From assembly GCF_009659535.1 (NCBI RefSeq), contig NZ_VJZZ01000024.1:25569-89568 (forward strand): DNA of 64,000 bases, in the 5' to 3' direction. A program made the position numbers and the translations under genes. Each line of letters opens with the position of its first letter. The first letter of the stretch is position 1. The notes under the pieces were generated by a model. That model was not told the origin of the DNA. It ran no database searches and worked only from the letters and a program-made list of their open reading frames with translations. This document shows positions 19,320 to 27,250 of this stretch, piece by piece. The DNA comes from Aggregicoccus sp. 17bor-14 (GTDB lineage: Bacteria; Myxococcota; Myxococcia; Myxococcales; Myxococcaceae).

Positions 19320-20443
19320 GCGCTTCCTCTCACGGCGAAGGGCGCGGCGTCCGCGCGCTTGAAGGTGAGCCCCAGGCCGGGGCGGGAGAGGTCCGGCGCG
19401 AGCGCGCCGTCCACCGGCTGCACCACGCCGTCGAAGAAGCGCTGCTCGAGCCGCGCGTGGTCGTGGAAGTACTCGAGGTGCACGAGCCTGCGCGCACACG
19501 CCGCCGGGTGCAGGTGCAGGCTGGGGGCGCAGTGCGCGGAGAGCGGCAGCCCCCACGCCTCGCACAGCGCGTCCGCCTGCAGGAAGCCGGTGACGCCGAG
19601 GCAGCGCGTGGCGTCCGCCTGCAGCACGTGCACGCTGCCCTGCTCCAGCATGCGCCGGAAGTAGGGGGGGCGGTCCCCGTACTCGCCCGCGGCCACCTGC
19701 ATCCCCGGCGGCACGCGCGCGCACAGGAGCGCGAGCCCCGGCAGGTCATCGCTGCTCACGGGCTCCTCGAACCAGCGCACGCCCTGCGCGGCGAAGCGCT
19801 CGGCGAGCGCGAGCGCCTGGGCGCGCGAGTACGCGCCGTTCGCGTCCACGAAGAGCTCGGTGCCGGGGCCCACCGCCTCGCGCGCCGCCGCCACGCGCGC
19901 CGGGTCCTCCGCCGGCGCGCTGCCCACCTTCATCTTCACGCGGCTCAAGCCCTCCTCCACCCAGCCGGCGAGCTGGCGCTGCAGCTGCACCACGGAATAC
20001 GAGGTGAAGCCGCCGCTGCCGTACGCGGGCACGCGCGAGCGCGCGGCGCCCAGCAGCCGCACCAGGGGCACGCCCAAAGCGCGCGCCTTCGCGTCCCACA
20101 GGGCCGCGTCCAGCGCGGAGAGCGCCATGGCCACCAGGCCTCCGCTGCCGAGGTTGCGCACCTGGGTGAGCAGCCCCGCCATGCAGGCGGGCACGTCGAA
20201 GGCGTCCTCGCCCACCAGGTGGGGAGCGAGCGTGCGGGCGATGAGCTCCGCCGCGCTCGCGTCCGCGTAGGTGTAGCCCAGCCCCGCCGCGTCCCCCGCC
20301 TCGAGCTCCACCAGCACCAGCGTGGTGGCGCTCCACGCGAGGGTGCCGTCCGCCTCGGGCGCATCCGTGGGCAGCGTGTACGCGCTCGGCGTCACGCGCG
20401 TGACGGGCAGGGCGCCGCGGTGCTTCGGAAATGACGGGGCCAT
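19316..20443 (-). CDS. Mandelate racemase/enolase-superfamily enzyme
   Basis: The 375-residue protein has the N-terminal capping domain (about 10-130) and the C-terminal barrel of the enolase superfamily. Visible catalytic residues match the mandelate-racemase subgroup: K170-M-K172 on strand 2, metal ligands D200 (in VDANG), E226 (FEEPV) and E254 (AAGEYG), and a D277/H304 general acid-base dyad (QADATRC and SAHCAPS). Members racemise or dehydrate hydroxy or sugar acids. Translational coupling to a 2-hydroxy-acid-type dehydrogenase suggests the two act in sequence on one compound. The start is the ATG just before the conserved N-terminal strand. Confidence 0.88.
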   Translation of the reverse strand: MAPSFPKHRGALPVTRVTPSAYTLPTDAPEADGTLAWSATTLVLVELEAGDAAGLGYTYADASAAELIARTLAPHLVGEDAFDVPACMAGLLTQVRNLGSGGLVAMALSALDAALWDAKARALGVPLVRLLGAARSRVPAYGSGGFTSYSVVQLQRQLAGWVEEGLSRVKMKVGSAPAEDPARVAAAREAVGPGTELFVDANGAYSRAQALALAERFAAQGVRWFEEPVSSDDLPGLALLCARVPPGMQVAAGEYGDRPPYFRRMLEQGSVHVLQADATRCLGVTGFLQADALCEAWGLPLSAHCAPSLHLHPAACARRLVHLEYFHDHARLEQRFFDGVVQPVDGALAPDLSRPGLGLTFKRADAAPFAVRGSA

Positions 20444-20806
20444 GCGGGCCTTCCGCTCGGGGGGCCCCGGCGCGCGCAGCCAGGGTGGGGAGGGTGTGGA
20501 GGGCGGGGGTCGCCGGGGCAGGGCCACGTGCGCGCGCACACTCCGAGCGCGAGGCCCTGCGCCGTCCACGAGGGGTGCGGCGCTCCGTCCACCCCTGAAA
20601 GTGTGACCACAAAACAATGCGTGCAAGGGTGCATCCGGTCGCGCCCGCGGGTCCGCCTGCCCTGCAGGCGGCGGCGCCGTGCGCGCAGCGGAGCGGAATC
20701 TCGCGCGAGCCGTGCACGGCAGGCCCGCGCGAGTGTCCTCCGCTGGGCCCGCGCGGGCGCGGAGGGCTTCCGCGCGGGGGCCTTCGCACATAGCTCGGCG
20801 GGCATC
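20444..20806. other. Divergent intergenic region, 363 bases
   Basis: The region separates the racemase-type gene (leftward) from the TIGR02587 gene (rightward) and should hold both promoters. A locally less GC-rich patch near 20595-20630 (GTGTGACCACAAAACAATG) is the best promoter candidate by composition. No convincing gene, repeat or RNA was seen, although the reading frame of the downstream membrane protein stays open through part of it. Confidence 0.5.
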
Positions 20807-21652
20807 GTGGCGCGTGCGCAGGCGACAGACGGCGGGCAGGGCCTCGAGCGGAGCTTCGGGGTGGGGCTCGCGCGCGCCTTCGGGGGCGCGCTGCTCTTCG
20901 CGCTGCCCATGCTGATGACGATGGAGATGTGGGAGCTGGGCTCCACCATGGCGCGCGGGCGGCTGCTGCTGCTGGTGCTCGCGCTGCTGCCGCTGCTCTA
21001 CGGGCTCGCGCACTTCATGGGCTTCGAGGAGGCGGACGCCTTCCGGCAGGCGGCGGTGGACGCGCTGGTGGCCTTTGCGGTGGGCGTGCTCTCCAGCGCC
21101 CTCTTCCTCTTCCTCTTCGGGCTGCTCACGCCGCAGATGTGCGCGAGCGAGTGGGTGGGGCGCATCGCGCTGCAGGCGGTGCCCGGCAGCATCGGGGCGC
21201 TGCTCGCGCAGGCGCAGCTGGGGCAGGGCCGGGGCGAGGAGGGGCGCAAGCGGCGACAGGCGGGCCCCGCGGGCGAGTACTTCTACCTCGCGGCCGGCGC
21301 GCTCTTCCTCAGCCTCAACATGGCGCCCACCGAGGAGATGGTGCTCATCACCTACCGGATGGGGCCGGGGCGGGTGCTCGCGCTCGCGCTGCTGAGCGTG
21401 GCGGTGATGCACGCGTGGGTGTACGCGCTCGAGTTCCGCGGGCAGGAGCAGATGCCCGAGGGGACGCCGCGCGGCGGCGCCCTGTGGCGCTACACCGTGC
21501 CGGGCTATGCGATCTCGCTGCTCATCAGCGCCTACGTGCTGTGGACCTTCGGCAGCTTCGACGGGATGTCCTTCGCGGACATGCTGCAGTCCAGCGTGGT
21601 GCTGGGCTTTCCCGCGTCGGTGGGCGCCGCGGCGGCCCGCCTCATCCTCTGA
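20807..21652 (+). CDS. TIGR02587 family membrane protein
   Basis: The protein of about 281 residues is predicted to have 7-8 transmembrane helices and matches what I recall of the TIGR02587 family, including the AFGGALLFALPMLMTMEMW segment, LTPQMCASEWVGR and LSLNMAPTEEMVLI. Its function is unknown. The next gene belongs to TIGR02588, and the pair is known to occur together. The start is uncertain: the GTG at 20807 gives the usual family length, but the frame is open about 280 bases further upstream. It may form a complex with the small downstream protein. Confidence 0.8.
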   Translation: MARAQATDGGQGLERSFGVGLARAFGGALLFALPMLMTMEMWELGSTMARGRLLLLVLALLPLLYGLAHFMGFEEADAFRQAAVDALVAFAVGVLSSALFLFLFGLLTPQMCASEWVGRIALQAVPGSIGALLAQAQLGQGRGEEGRKRRQAGPAGEYFYLAAGALFLSLNMAPTEEMVLITYRMGPGRVLALALLSVAVMHAWVYALEFRGQEQMPEGTPRGGALWRYTVPGYAISLLISAYVLWTFGSFDGMSFADMLQSSVVLGFPASVGAAAARLIL

Positions 21653-21661
21653 GGCCCCGCG

Positions 21662-22072
21662 ATGACCGAGCTGCTCGCCCCCTCCTCTCCACCCCGCAGC
21701 CGCATCTCGCGCCTCGAAGCGCTCGGGGCCGTGCTCGGAGGGCTGCTGGTGCTCGGGACGCTGGGCTTCCTCGTGCGCGAGGTGCTCACCGAGCAGGACG
21801 CGGTGGGCGGGGTGCGCGTGTCCCTGCGGCAGGTGCAGCGGGTGGAGGGCGGCTGGCTCGTGCAGTTCGAGGCGCACAACCTGGGCACCGCGGCGCTCGC
21901 GAACGTGGGGGTGCAGGGCCGGCTGCGGCTTGCCTCGGGCGAGGTGCAGGTGCGCGAGGCGCAGCTGGACTACCTGCCGGGCCACTCGGCGCGCGAGGGC
22001 GGGCTGTACTTCACCGAGGAGCCGCGCCCCTCCGCGCTCGAGCTCGTGCCGAACGGCTACCAGCTGCCCTGA
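21662..22072 (+). CDS. TIGR02588 family small membrane protein
   Basis: The 136-residue protein has one N-terminal membrane helix (about 22-44) and a soluble, probably extracytoplasmic beta-rich domain that includes WLVQFEAHNLGTAALANV. This layout matches the TIGR02588 family, always seen as a partner of TIGR02587. It starts 9 bases after the upstream stop and is clearly co-transcribed. The function is unknown; a single-pass partner of the multi-pass protein is the simplest reading. Confidence 0.8.
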   Translation: MTELLAPSSPPRSRISRLEALGAVLGGLLVLGTLGFLVREVLTEQDAVGGVRVSLRQVQRVEGGWLVQFEAHNLGTAALANVGVQGRLRLASGEVQVREAQLDYLPGHSAREGGLYFTEEPRPSALELVPNGYQLP

Positions 22073-22198
22073 GACGCGCGCGTGTGGCCGGGCGCTCGTC
22101 CGAGGCCAAGGTCGCGCAGGCTGCGCTCCGGCGCGCGGGTCCCCACTGTGGAGGGCCGGCGCACTCACGCCTGCCGGCACCTGTGAGGAGGCCTGACC

Positions 22199-22759
22199 AT
22201 GCTGGAGAGGATGGCGAGAAACAGCCGGGAGAAGACGCTCGACTTCCTGAACGAGCGGCTCGCGTTCGAGCGGGCGGGAGTGAAGCTGTACGACCGCGTG
22301 CTCGAGGTGATGGCGAGCCGCGCCTCCGAGGACACCGAGCGCATCCGCAGCACGATGCAGCAGCACCGCGACGAGGAGAAGGAGCACGAGGAGTGGCTCG
22401 AGGCGCAGGTCCGCTCGCTGGGCGGAGACGCGCACGCCACCACCGAGCGCTCGGAGTTGGTGACGCGCGAGTCCAAGGGCATCGAGGAGGTGGTGATGAG
22501 CGATGCGCAGCTGCCGCACCTCTTCCACGCGCTGCTCGCGGCGGAGTTGGTGGACAACGCGGGGTGGGACCTGCTCGCGCAGCTGGCGGACGAGGCGGGG
22601 GACCACGAGGCCGAGCGCGCCTTCAAGAAGCGGCTGCACGAGGAGGAGGACCACCTGGTCTACGTGCGCAAGATCGTGGAGAAGCTCTCCCTGCGCGACC
22701 TGCTCGGCGAGGACGCGAAGCTGCCGCGCTCCGACGGGCTGCTCGGCATGCTGAGCTGA
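22199..22759 (+). CDS. Ferritin-like domain protein
   Basis: The 186-residue, highly helical protein has regularly spaced Glu/His candidates for a di-iron four-helix bundle: ERLAFERAG (helix 1), EEKEHEEWL (helix 2), AAELVDNAG (helix 3) and HEEEDHLVY (helix 4). It is placed in the ferritin/rubrerythrin-like group, but the substrate (iron storage, peroxide or other oxidative chemistry) cannot be assigned. It follows the TIGR02587/88 pair by 126 bases on the same strand. The ATG is preceded by GAGGAGG. Confidence 0.75.
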   Translation: MLERMARNSREKTLDFLNERLAFERAGVKLYDRVLEVMASRASEDTERIRSTMQQHRDEEKEHEEWLEAQVRSLGGDAHATTERSELVTRESKGIEEVVMSDAQLPHLFHALLAAELVDNAGWDLLAQLADEAGDHEAERAFKKRLHEEEDHLVYVRKIVEKLSLRDLLGEDAKLPRSDGLLGMLS

Positions 22760-22780
22760 GCCTGGGTGCTGGGCGTGCGG

Positions 22781-22803
22781 GCAGGCGGCTGCGGGCCGCC
22801 TGC
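22781..22803 (+). terminator. GC-rich hairpin after the ferritin-like gene
   Basis: A perfect 9-bp inverted repeat (GCAGGCGGC and GCCGCCTGC) with a 5-base loop lies 21 bases after the ferritin-like stop. There is no U run, so it would be at most a weak intrinsic terminator or an RNA-stabilising stem. Confidence 0.4.
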
Positions 22804-22861
22804 GCGGGACGCCCCTACCCTTGAGGGAGGGCGCCGGGCGCCCGGGAAGGCGAGGGACGGC

Positions 22862-23425
22862 ATGAGCAGCCTGCGCGAGGCGTGGAGGGTGGAGGAGGAC
22901 ACGCCGGAGCCCGAGCGGCACCGGCACCTGCTGCGCGACGTCCTGCTGCCCGGCGCGCTGGTGGGGATGGTGGGGGCCGTGCTGATGGCGCTCGTGTGCA
23001 TCGGGCTCTCGCTCATCGCGGGCGCAGGCCCGGCGCGCCCCGCCGAGCTCGCCGCGGGGCTCTTCTTCCGCGACGCGGTGCCCTCGGGGGCGCTCGCGGT
23101 GGTGCTGGGGCTCCTCGTGCACGGGGCGGTGGCAGGCGGCGTGGGCACGCTCTTCGCGCTGCTGTGCCCGCGCGGCGGCACGGCGGTGGCGGCGCTCGCG
23201 CTGGGGATGCTCCTCGCGCTCTCGCTGCAGGCGCTGATGCCCACGCTGGTTCTCTACTGGGCAGCGCCCCCGCTCGCGCGCAGCGTGCCGTCGCTCGCGC
23301 TCGCTCCCGGGCACCTCGCGTTCGGCGCGGCGCTGGGGCTCCTGCCCGCGGCGCGCCGGCTCACCGGGGGCCTCGACCGTGGCCGCCGCCGGGTGCTGCA
23401 GCTCGCGCACGCGGCGCTCGAGTAG
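22862..23425 (+). CDS. Multi-pass membrane protein, function unknown
   Basis: The 187-residue protein has a polar N-terminus of about 25 residues, then four or so hydrophobic segments (about 28-52, 75-103, 110-130 and 145-165). No family was recognised. The ATG is supported by GCGAGGGA about 5 bases upstream. It is on the same strand as the ferritin-like gene, separated by a hairpin, so it probably has its own promoter or is weakly coupled. Confidence 0.68.
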   Translation: MSSLREAWRVEEDTPEPERHRHLLRDVLLPGALVGMVGAVLMALVCIGLSLIAGAGPARPAELAAGLFFRDAVPSGALAVVLGLLVHGAVAGGVGTLFALLCPRGGTAVAALALGMLLALSLQALMPTLVLYWAAPPLARSVPSLALAPGHLAFGAALGLLPAARRLTGGLDRGRRRVLQLAHAALE

Positions 23426-23885
23426 CGCTGCAGGCGGGGCGCTCGGGCGCGGCGTGAGTGCGTCGTGGCCCGCGTCACAGCGCTCGGAAGGGGAACGGGC
23501 GGGACGGGTCCGTCTCGCCCTCGCCGAGCGCGGGCGGGCGCCGGCCTGCGTAGCGCTCCGGGGAGGCTCGGGTGCGGACCCACTCCCGACAGGAGCCGCG
23601 CAGTGTTTCGAGGTCCTCCGCGCTCCGGTCGCCGAAAGAGCACGCGCGTGCGGGTTCGGCGGGCGCAGGTCGGTGCGCTCCTGAAGACAAACCTCGGGAC
23701 TTCTGAAAACTCCCGAGGTTTGTATTTAGCGCCGCACAGCACCTCGCCCGACACCCCCTCCTCTCCACTCGGCCAACCCCGGAGCGATGCGCAGGGCAAC
23801 GCCCGGGCGCGCTGGGCCAGAGCGACAGGAGCCCGTCCCGTCCTGGCTTCCCATCGAGCCTGCCGCGCCCTCGGGCCCAGGGTGT
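23426..23885. other. Intergenic region, 460 bases, with one strong inverted repeat
   Basis: Apart from the inverted repeat at 23687-23723 there is no recognisable gene. Frames that stay open here show no bias, motif or ribosome-binding site that would support coding. The region probably holds the promoter of the downstream glutathione S-transferase. Confidence 0.5.
23687..23723. promoter_or_regulatory. Perfect 13-bp inverted repeat, possible operator
   Basis: The arms ACAAACCTCGGGA and TCCCGAGGTTTGT are exact reverse complements separated by 11 bases, in a distinctly less GC-rich patch. It lies about 160-200 bases upstream of the glutathione S-transferase start. It could be a transcription-factor site, or a stem in RNA; there is no T run to make it an ordinary terminator. 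Confidence 0.5.
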
Positions 23886-24539
23886 ATGACCCTCGACATG
23901 CTCACCCTCTACGGATTCTCCCGCGTCAACCGCATCGCCCACGGCAGGACCCGCGACCTGCGCATCCTCTGGGCGTTGGAAGAGATGGGCCTGCCCTACC
24001 GCATCGAGGGCATGGACCACCCGGCCGGGGACTTCTCCTCGGAGGCGTTCCGAGCGCTCAACCCCTTCCAGCAGCTCCCGGTGCTCGACGACGACGGCGT
24101 CGTGCTGAGCGAGTCCGGAGCCATCCTGCTCCACCTCGCGCGCAAGTCCGGCAAGCTCTACGCGCCGGACGAGGCCGGGCAGGCCAGCGTGCTGCGCTGG
24201 TGCTTCGTGGCGCTCAGCACGCTGGAGCCGCCGCTCGCCTTCTTCGACGTGCTCTCCTGGGACATGATGAAGGGCCCCGCGCAGCAGCGCGACTTCGTCC
24301 AGGGCTGGGCGGGCCGCCACCTCGGCGGGCTCGAGCGCTGGCTCGAGGGCCGCGAGTTCGTGGCGACGGAGGAGTTCACGGTCGCCGACCTCCTGGTGTC
24401 GCACGTGCTCAGCCTCGCGCAGGAGCCGGCGCTGCTTGCGCCCTGCCCGCGCGTGGCGGCCTACCGCGAGCGCTGCCTCGCGCGTCCCGCCTGGGCGAAG
24501 GTGCGCGCGGCGTACGAGGCCCGCGTCCAGAAGGACTGA
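23886..24539 (+). CDS. Glutathione S-transferase family protein
   Basis: About 217 residues. The N-terminal thioredoxin-like domain starts LTLYGFSRVN and holds the cis-Pro motif QQLPVLDDDG and the glutathione-contacting LSESGAILLHLA. A C-terminal helical domain (about 90-210) has the typical late motif FTVADLLVSHVL. It would conjugate glutathione to electrophiles or act as a thiol reductase. Two ATGs lie four codons apart (23886 and 23898); either is possible. It converges on the cox operon with a 4-base gap between stops. Confidence 0.88.
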   Translation: MTLDMLTLYGFSRVNRIAHGRTRDLRILWALEEMGLPYRIEGMDHPAGDFSSEAFRALNPFQQLPVLDDDGVVLSESGAILLHLARKSGKLYAPDEAGQASVLRWCFVALSTLEPPLAFFDVLSWDMMKGPAQQRDFVQGWAGRHLGGLERWLEGREFVATEEFTVADLLVSHVLSLAQEPALLAPCPRVAAYRERCLARPAWAKVRAAYEARVQKD

Positions 24540-24543
24540 CGGC

Positions 24544-24954
24544 TCACGGCGAGAGCTTCGGGTCCGGCGGCATGCCGGGGACGGGCGCTGCGGGCGGCAG
24601 CGGCTCGTTGCCGTGGGCCGAGATGGGCGGCACGCGGAAAGGGCCGGGCGGCCGGGTGGGCTCGAAGCGGGTGGCGCTCTCCAGCGAGGCGAGCCCCGCG
24701 AGCAGCGCGACGAAGAGCACCGCGGTGGCGGCGATGAGGGGCGCGCTGCCGCGCCGCTCGTGCAGGTGCATGTAGATGGCGGCGATGAGCCCCGCCTTCG
24801 TCGCGGCGATGGCGAGCGCCACCGGCACCGCCCACCTGCCCAGCTCCACGTGCGAGAGCGCATAGGTGAGCGTGGTGAGCGCGAGCAGCGCGACGCCCAC
24901 GAGCAGGAGCAGCCCGGGCCCGGCCTCCTTCTTCTCTGGCGCCTCAGCGGACAT
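24544..24954 (-). CDS. Cytochrome c oxidase subunit IV-like protein (CoxD/CtaF type)
   Basis: The 136-residue protein has three hydrophobic helices (about 13-33, 43-62 and 72-92) with the AATKAGLIAAIYMHL segment typical of prokaryotic subunit IV, and a Pro-rich C-terminal tail. It would be a small structural subunit of the caa3 oxidase. It is the last gene of the operon, 18 bases after subunit III, the only non-overlapping junction in the run. Confidence 0.85.
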   Translation of the reverse strand: MSAEAPEKKEAGPGLLLLVGVALLALTTLTYALSHVELGRWAVPVALAIAATKAGLIAAIYMHLHERRGSAPLIAATAVLFVALLAGLASLESATRFEPTRPPGPFRVPPISAHGNEPLPPAAPVPGMPPDPKLSP

Positions 24955-24972
24955 GGACGAGGGCCTCCCGGT

Positions 24973-25623
24973 TCACACGAGGTAGAGCAGCGGCCAGACG
25001 AAGAGCCAGATGACGTCCACGAGGTGCCAGTACATGCCGCCCAGCTCCAGCGGCGTGTGGTAGCGCCCGCTGTACTTGCCCCACGCGGTCTGCACGGTGA
25101 GCACGCTGAGCACGCCCACCCCGACGAGCACGTGCAGCGCGTGCACGCCCGTCATCACGAAGTAGAGGGTGAAGTAGAGGCTCGCGCCGGGCCGGGGGAA
25201 CTCCTCCAGCGCGTACCAGCGGCCGGGCAGCGCGCCCTCGCGCACGTGCGCCGCGTACTCCACGCCCTTGAGCGTGAGGAAGCCCAGCCCCAGCACCACC
25301 GCGCACAAGAGCAGGAAGGTCGCGAGCCCCGTGCGCTCCTGGCGCACGCTCCACACCGCGAAGGCCACGCAGATGCTGCTGGTGACGAGCAGGTAGGTGT
25401 TGGCGGTGCCGATGCCCACCTTCATGTGCTCGCGCGCGGCGCGGAAGGTCTCGGGGTAGTCCACCCGGTACACGGCGTACGCGGTGAAGAGCGCCGCGAA
25501 GAGCAGCACCTCGGTCGCGAGGAACACCCACATCCCCACGTGCGCCGCCTGCTCGCGCGCCGCGTCCGAGCCGAAGTGGCTCGCCTGCGGGACCACCGGT
25601 GGAGACGCGGGCTCAAGAGACAT
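24973..25623 (-). CDS. ctaE: Cytochrome c oxidase subunit III
   Basis: The 216-residue protein has five or more helices and subunit III features: HVGMWVFLATEVLLFAALF, FVMTGVHALHVLVG and a C-terminal YWHLVDVIWLFVWPLLY. It stabilises the catalytic core of the haem-copper oxidase. The length fits the shorter subunit III of bacterial caa3 oxidases. Its start overlaps the end of subunit I by 11 bases. Confidence 0.95.
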   Translation of the reverse strand: MSLEPASPPVVPQASHFGSDAAREQAAHVGMWVFLATEVLLFAALFTAYAVYRVDYPETFRAAREHMKVGIGTANTYLLVTSSICVAFAVWSVRQERTGLATFLLLCAVVLGLGFLTLKGVEYAAHVREGALPGRWYALEEFPRPGASLYFTLYFVMTGVHALHVLVGVGVLSVLTVQTAWGKYSGRYHTPLELGGMYWHLVDVIWLFVWPLLYLV

Positions 25624-27250
25624 GGGGCACCCCCGGCACGTCGTACTGGTGCGGCCCGTCCGGGTGGCGCGGCACCTCGTGGAAGTTGTGCGGCGGGGGC
25701 GGCGACTGCGTCATCCACTCGTAGCCGCGGCTCGCCCACGGGTTCGCGCTGGCCACCGCGCCGTGGCGCAGGCTCCACACCAGGTAGATGAGGATGGCGA
25801 GGAAGCCGAAGCCCAGCAGGCTCGCGCCCGCGGTGCTCGCCACGTGCAGGGACTGGAAGCGCTCCGGGTACTCGGCGTAGCGGCGCGGCATGCCCATGTT
25901 GCCGAGCAGGAACTGGGGCACGAAGGTGGCGATGAAGCCGAAGACGATGAGCATCGCCACGCCCACGCCCAGCCCCTCCGGGTAGCGGCGGCCGAACATC
26001 TTGGGGAACCAGTAGTGCAGCGCGGCGAGGAAGGCCATGAGGCTCGCGCCCACCATGATGAAGTGGAAGTGCGCCACGACGAAGTAGGTGTCGTGCCAGT
26101 GCTGGTCCAGCGAGGCCACGGCCACCGCCACGCCGGTGAGCCCGCCGAAGACGATGAAGAAGATGAAGCCCAGCACGTAGGCGAGCGGTGCGGTGATCGC
26201 GATGCTGCCGCGGTACAGCGTGCCCACCCAGGCGAACACCTTGATGGCGGTGAAGATGGCCACCAGCATGCTCAAGACCGAGAACACCCCCACGCCGAAG
26301 GTGCTCTGCCCGGACACGAACATGTGGTGGCCCCAGGTGAAGAAGCCCACGAAGGCGATGCCCAGCGTGCTCCAGACGATCATCCGGTAGCTCAGCGCGT
26401 TCTTGCGGCTGCACGCGCACACCAGCTCGCTCACCACGCCCATGCCCGGCAGCACCATGATGTAGACGGCCGGGTGGCTGTAGAACCAGAACAGGTGCTG
26501 GTAGAGCAGGGGGTCGCCGCCGCGCGCCGGGTCGAAGAGCCCCACGCCCGCCACCCGCTCGAAGGCGACGAGCAAGAGCACCATCCCCAGCACCGGCGTC
26601 GCCAGCACCTGGATGATGGAGGTGCCGTAGATGCCCCACACGAAGAGCGGCATCTTCATCCACGTCACGTCCGGCGCGCGCATGGTGTGCACGGTGGCGA
26701 TGAAGTTGAGCCCCGTGAGGATGGTGCTGAAGCCCACCACGAACACGCCCAGCAGCACCGGCAGCACCTCGCTCGGCGTGCTGGTGCTGAAGGGGGTGTA
26801 GAAGGTCCAGCCGGTGTCCGCGCCGCCCTGCACCAGCGCCCACACCACCATCACCGCGCCGAGCACGAAGAGGTAGAGCGAGAGCAGGTTGAGGCGCGGG
26901 AAGGCCACGTCCTTCGCCCCCACCATCAAGGGCAGCAGGAAGTTGCCGAAGGAGGAGGGGATGGAGGGGATGAGGAACAGCCACACCATGATCACCCCGT
27001 GCAGGGTGAAGGCGCGGTTGTAGGCCTCGTGGCTCATGATGGTGCGCCCGGGCGTGAGCAGCTCCACGCGCAGCGCGAGCGCGAACACGCCGCCCAGGAA
27101 GAGCATGAACACGAGCAGCCCGAGGAACATCACCCCGATGCGCTTGTGGTCGTGCGTGGTGAGCCAGCTCCACACCGTGCGCTCGGAGTCGAGGTAGCTC
27201 ACGGCGGGGTGGCTGTGCGCGCGCGGCGGGTCATTTGCGGGCGGGAACAT
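25613..27250 (-). CDS. ctaD: Cytochrome c oxidase subunit I (haem-copper, A2-type)
   Basis: The 545-residue catalytic subunit has about 12 helices. Candidate haem and copper ligands: H84 (haem a), H259 of YSHPAVY and H308/H309 (CuB), and H394/H396 (haem a3 and haem a). In helix VI the usual proton-channel Glu is replaced: the motif reads Y257-S-H-P-A-V, the YS pattern of A2-type oxidases. The enzyme reduces O2 to water and pumps protons. It overlaps coxB by 20 bases and coxC by 11. Confidence 0.96.
   Translation of the reverse strand: MFPPANDPPRAHSHPAVSYLDSERTVWSWLTTHDHKRIGVMFLGLLVFMLFLGGVFALALRVELLTPGRTIMSHEAYNRAFTLHGVIMVWLFLIPSIPSSFGNFLLPLMVGAKDVAFPRLNLLSLYLFVLGAVMVVWALVQGGADTGWTFYTPFSTSTPSEVLPVLLGVFVVGFSTILTGLNFIATVHTMRAPDVTWMKMPLFVWGIYGTSIIQVLATPVLGMVLLLVAFERVAGVGLFDPARGGDPLLYQHLFWFYSHPAVYIMVLPGMGVVSELVCACSRKNALSYRMIVWSTLGIAFVGFFTWGHHMFVSGQSTFGVGVFSVLSMLVAIFTAIKVFAWVGTLYRGSIAITAPLAYVLGFIFFIVFGGLTGVAVAVASLDQHWHDTYFVVAHFHFIMVGASLMAFLAALHYWFPKMFGRRYPEGLGVGVAMLIVFGFIATFVPQFLLGNMGMPRRYAEYPERFQSLHVASTAGASLLGFGFLAILIYLVWSLRHGAVASANPWASRGYEWMTQSPPPPHNFHEVPRHPDGPHQYDVPGVPHVS

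Noticed and set aside
16164..19664. 1166-codon frame antisense to the FAD/Fe-S dehydrogenase
   Set aside because: A mirror of the real gene with no recognisable domain or start site.
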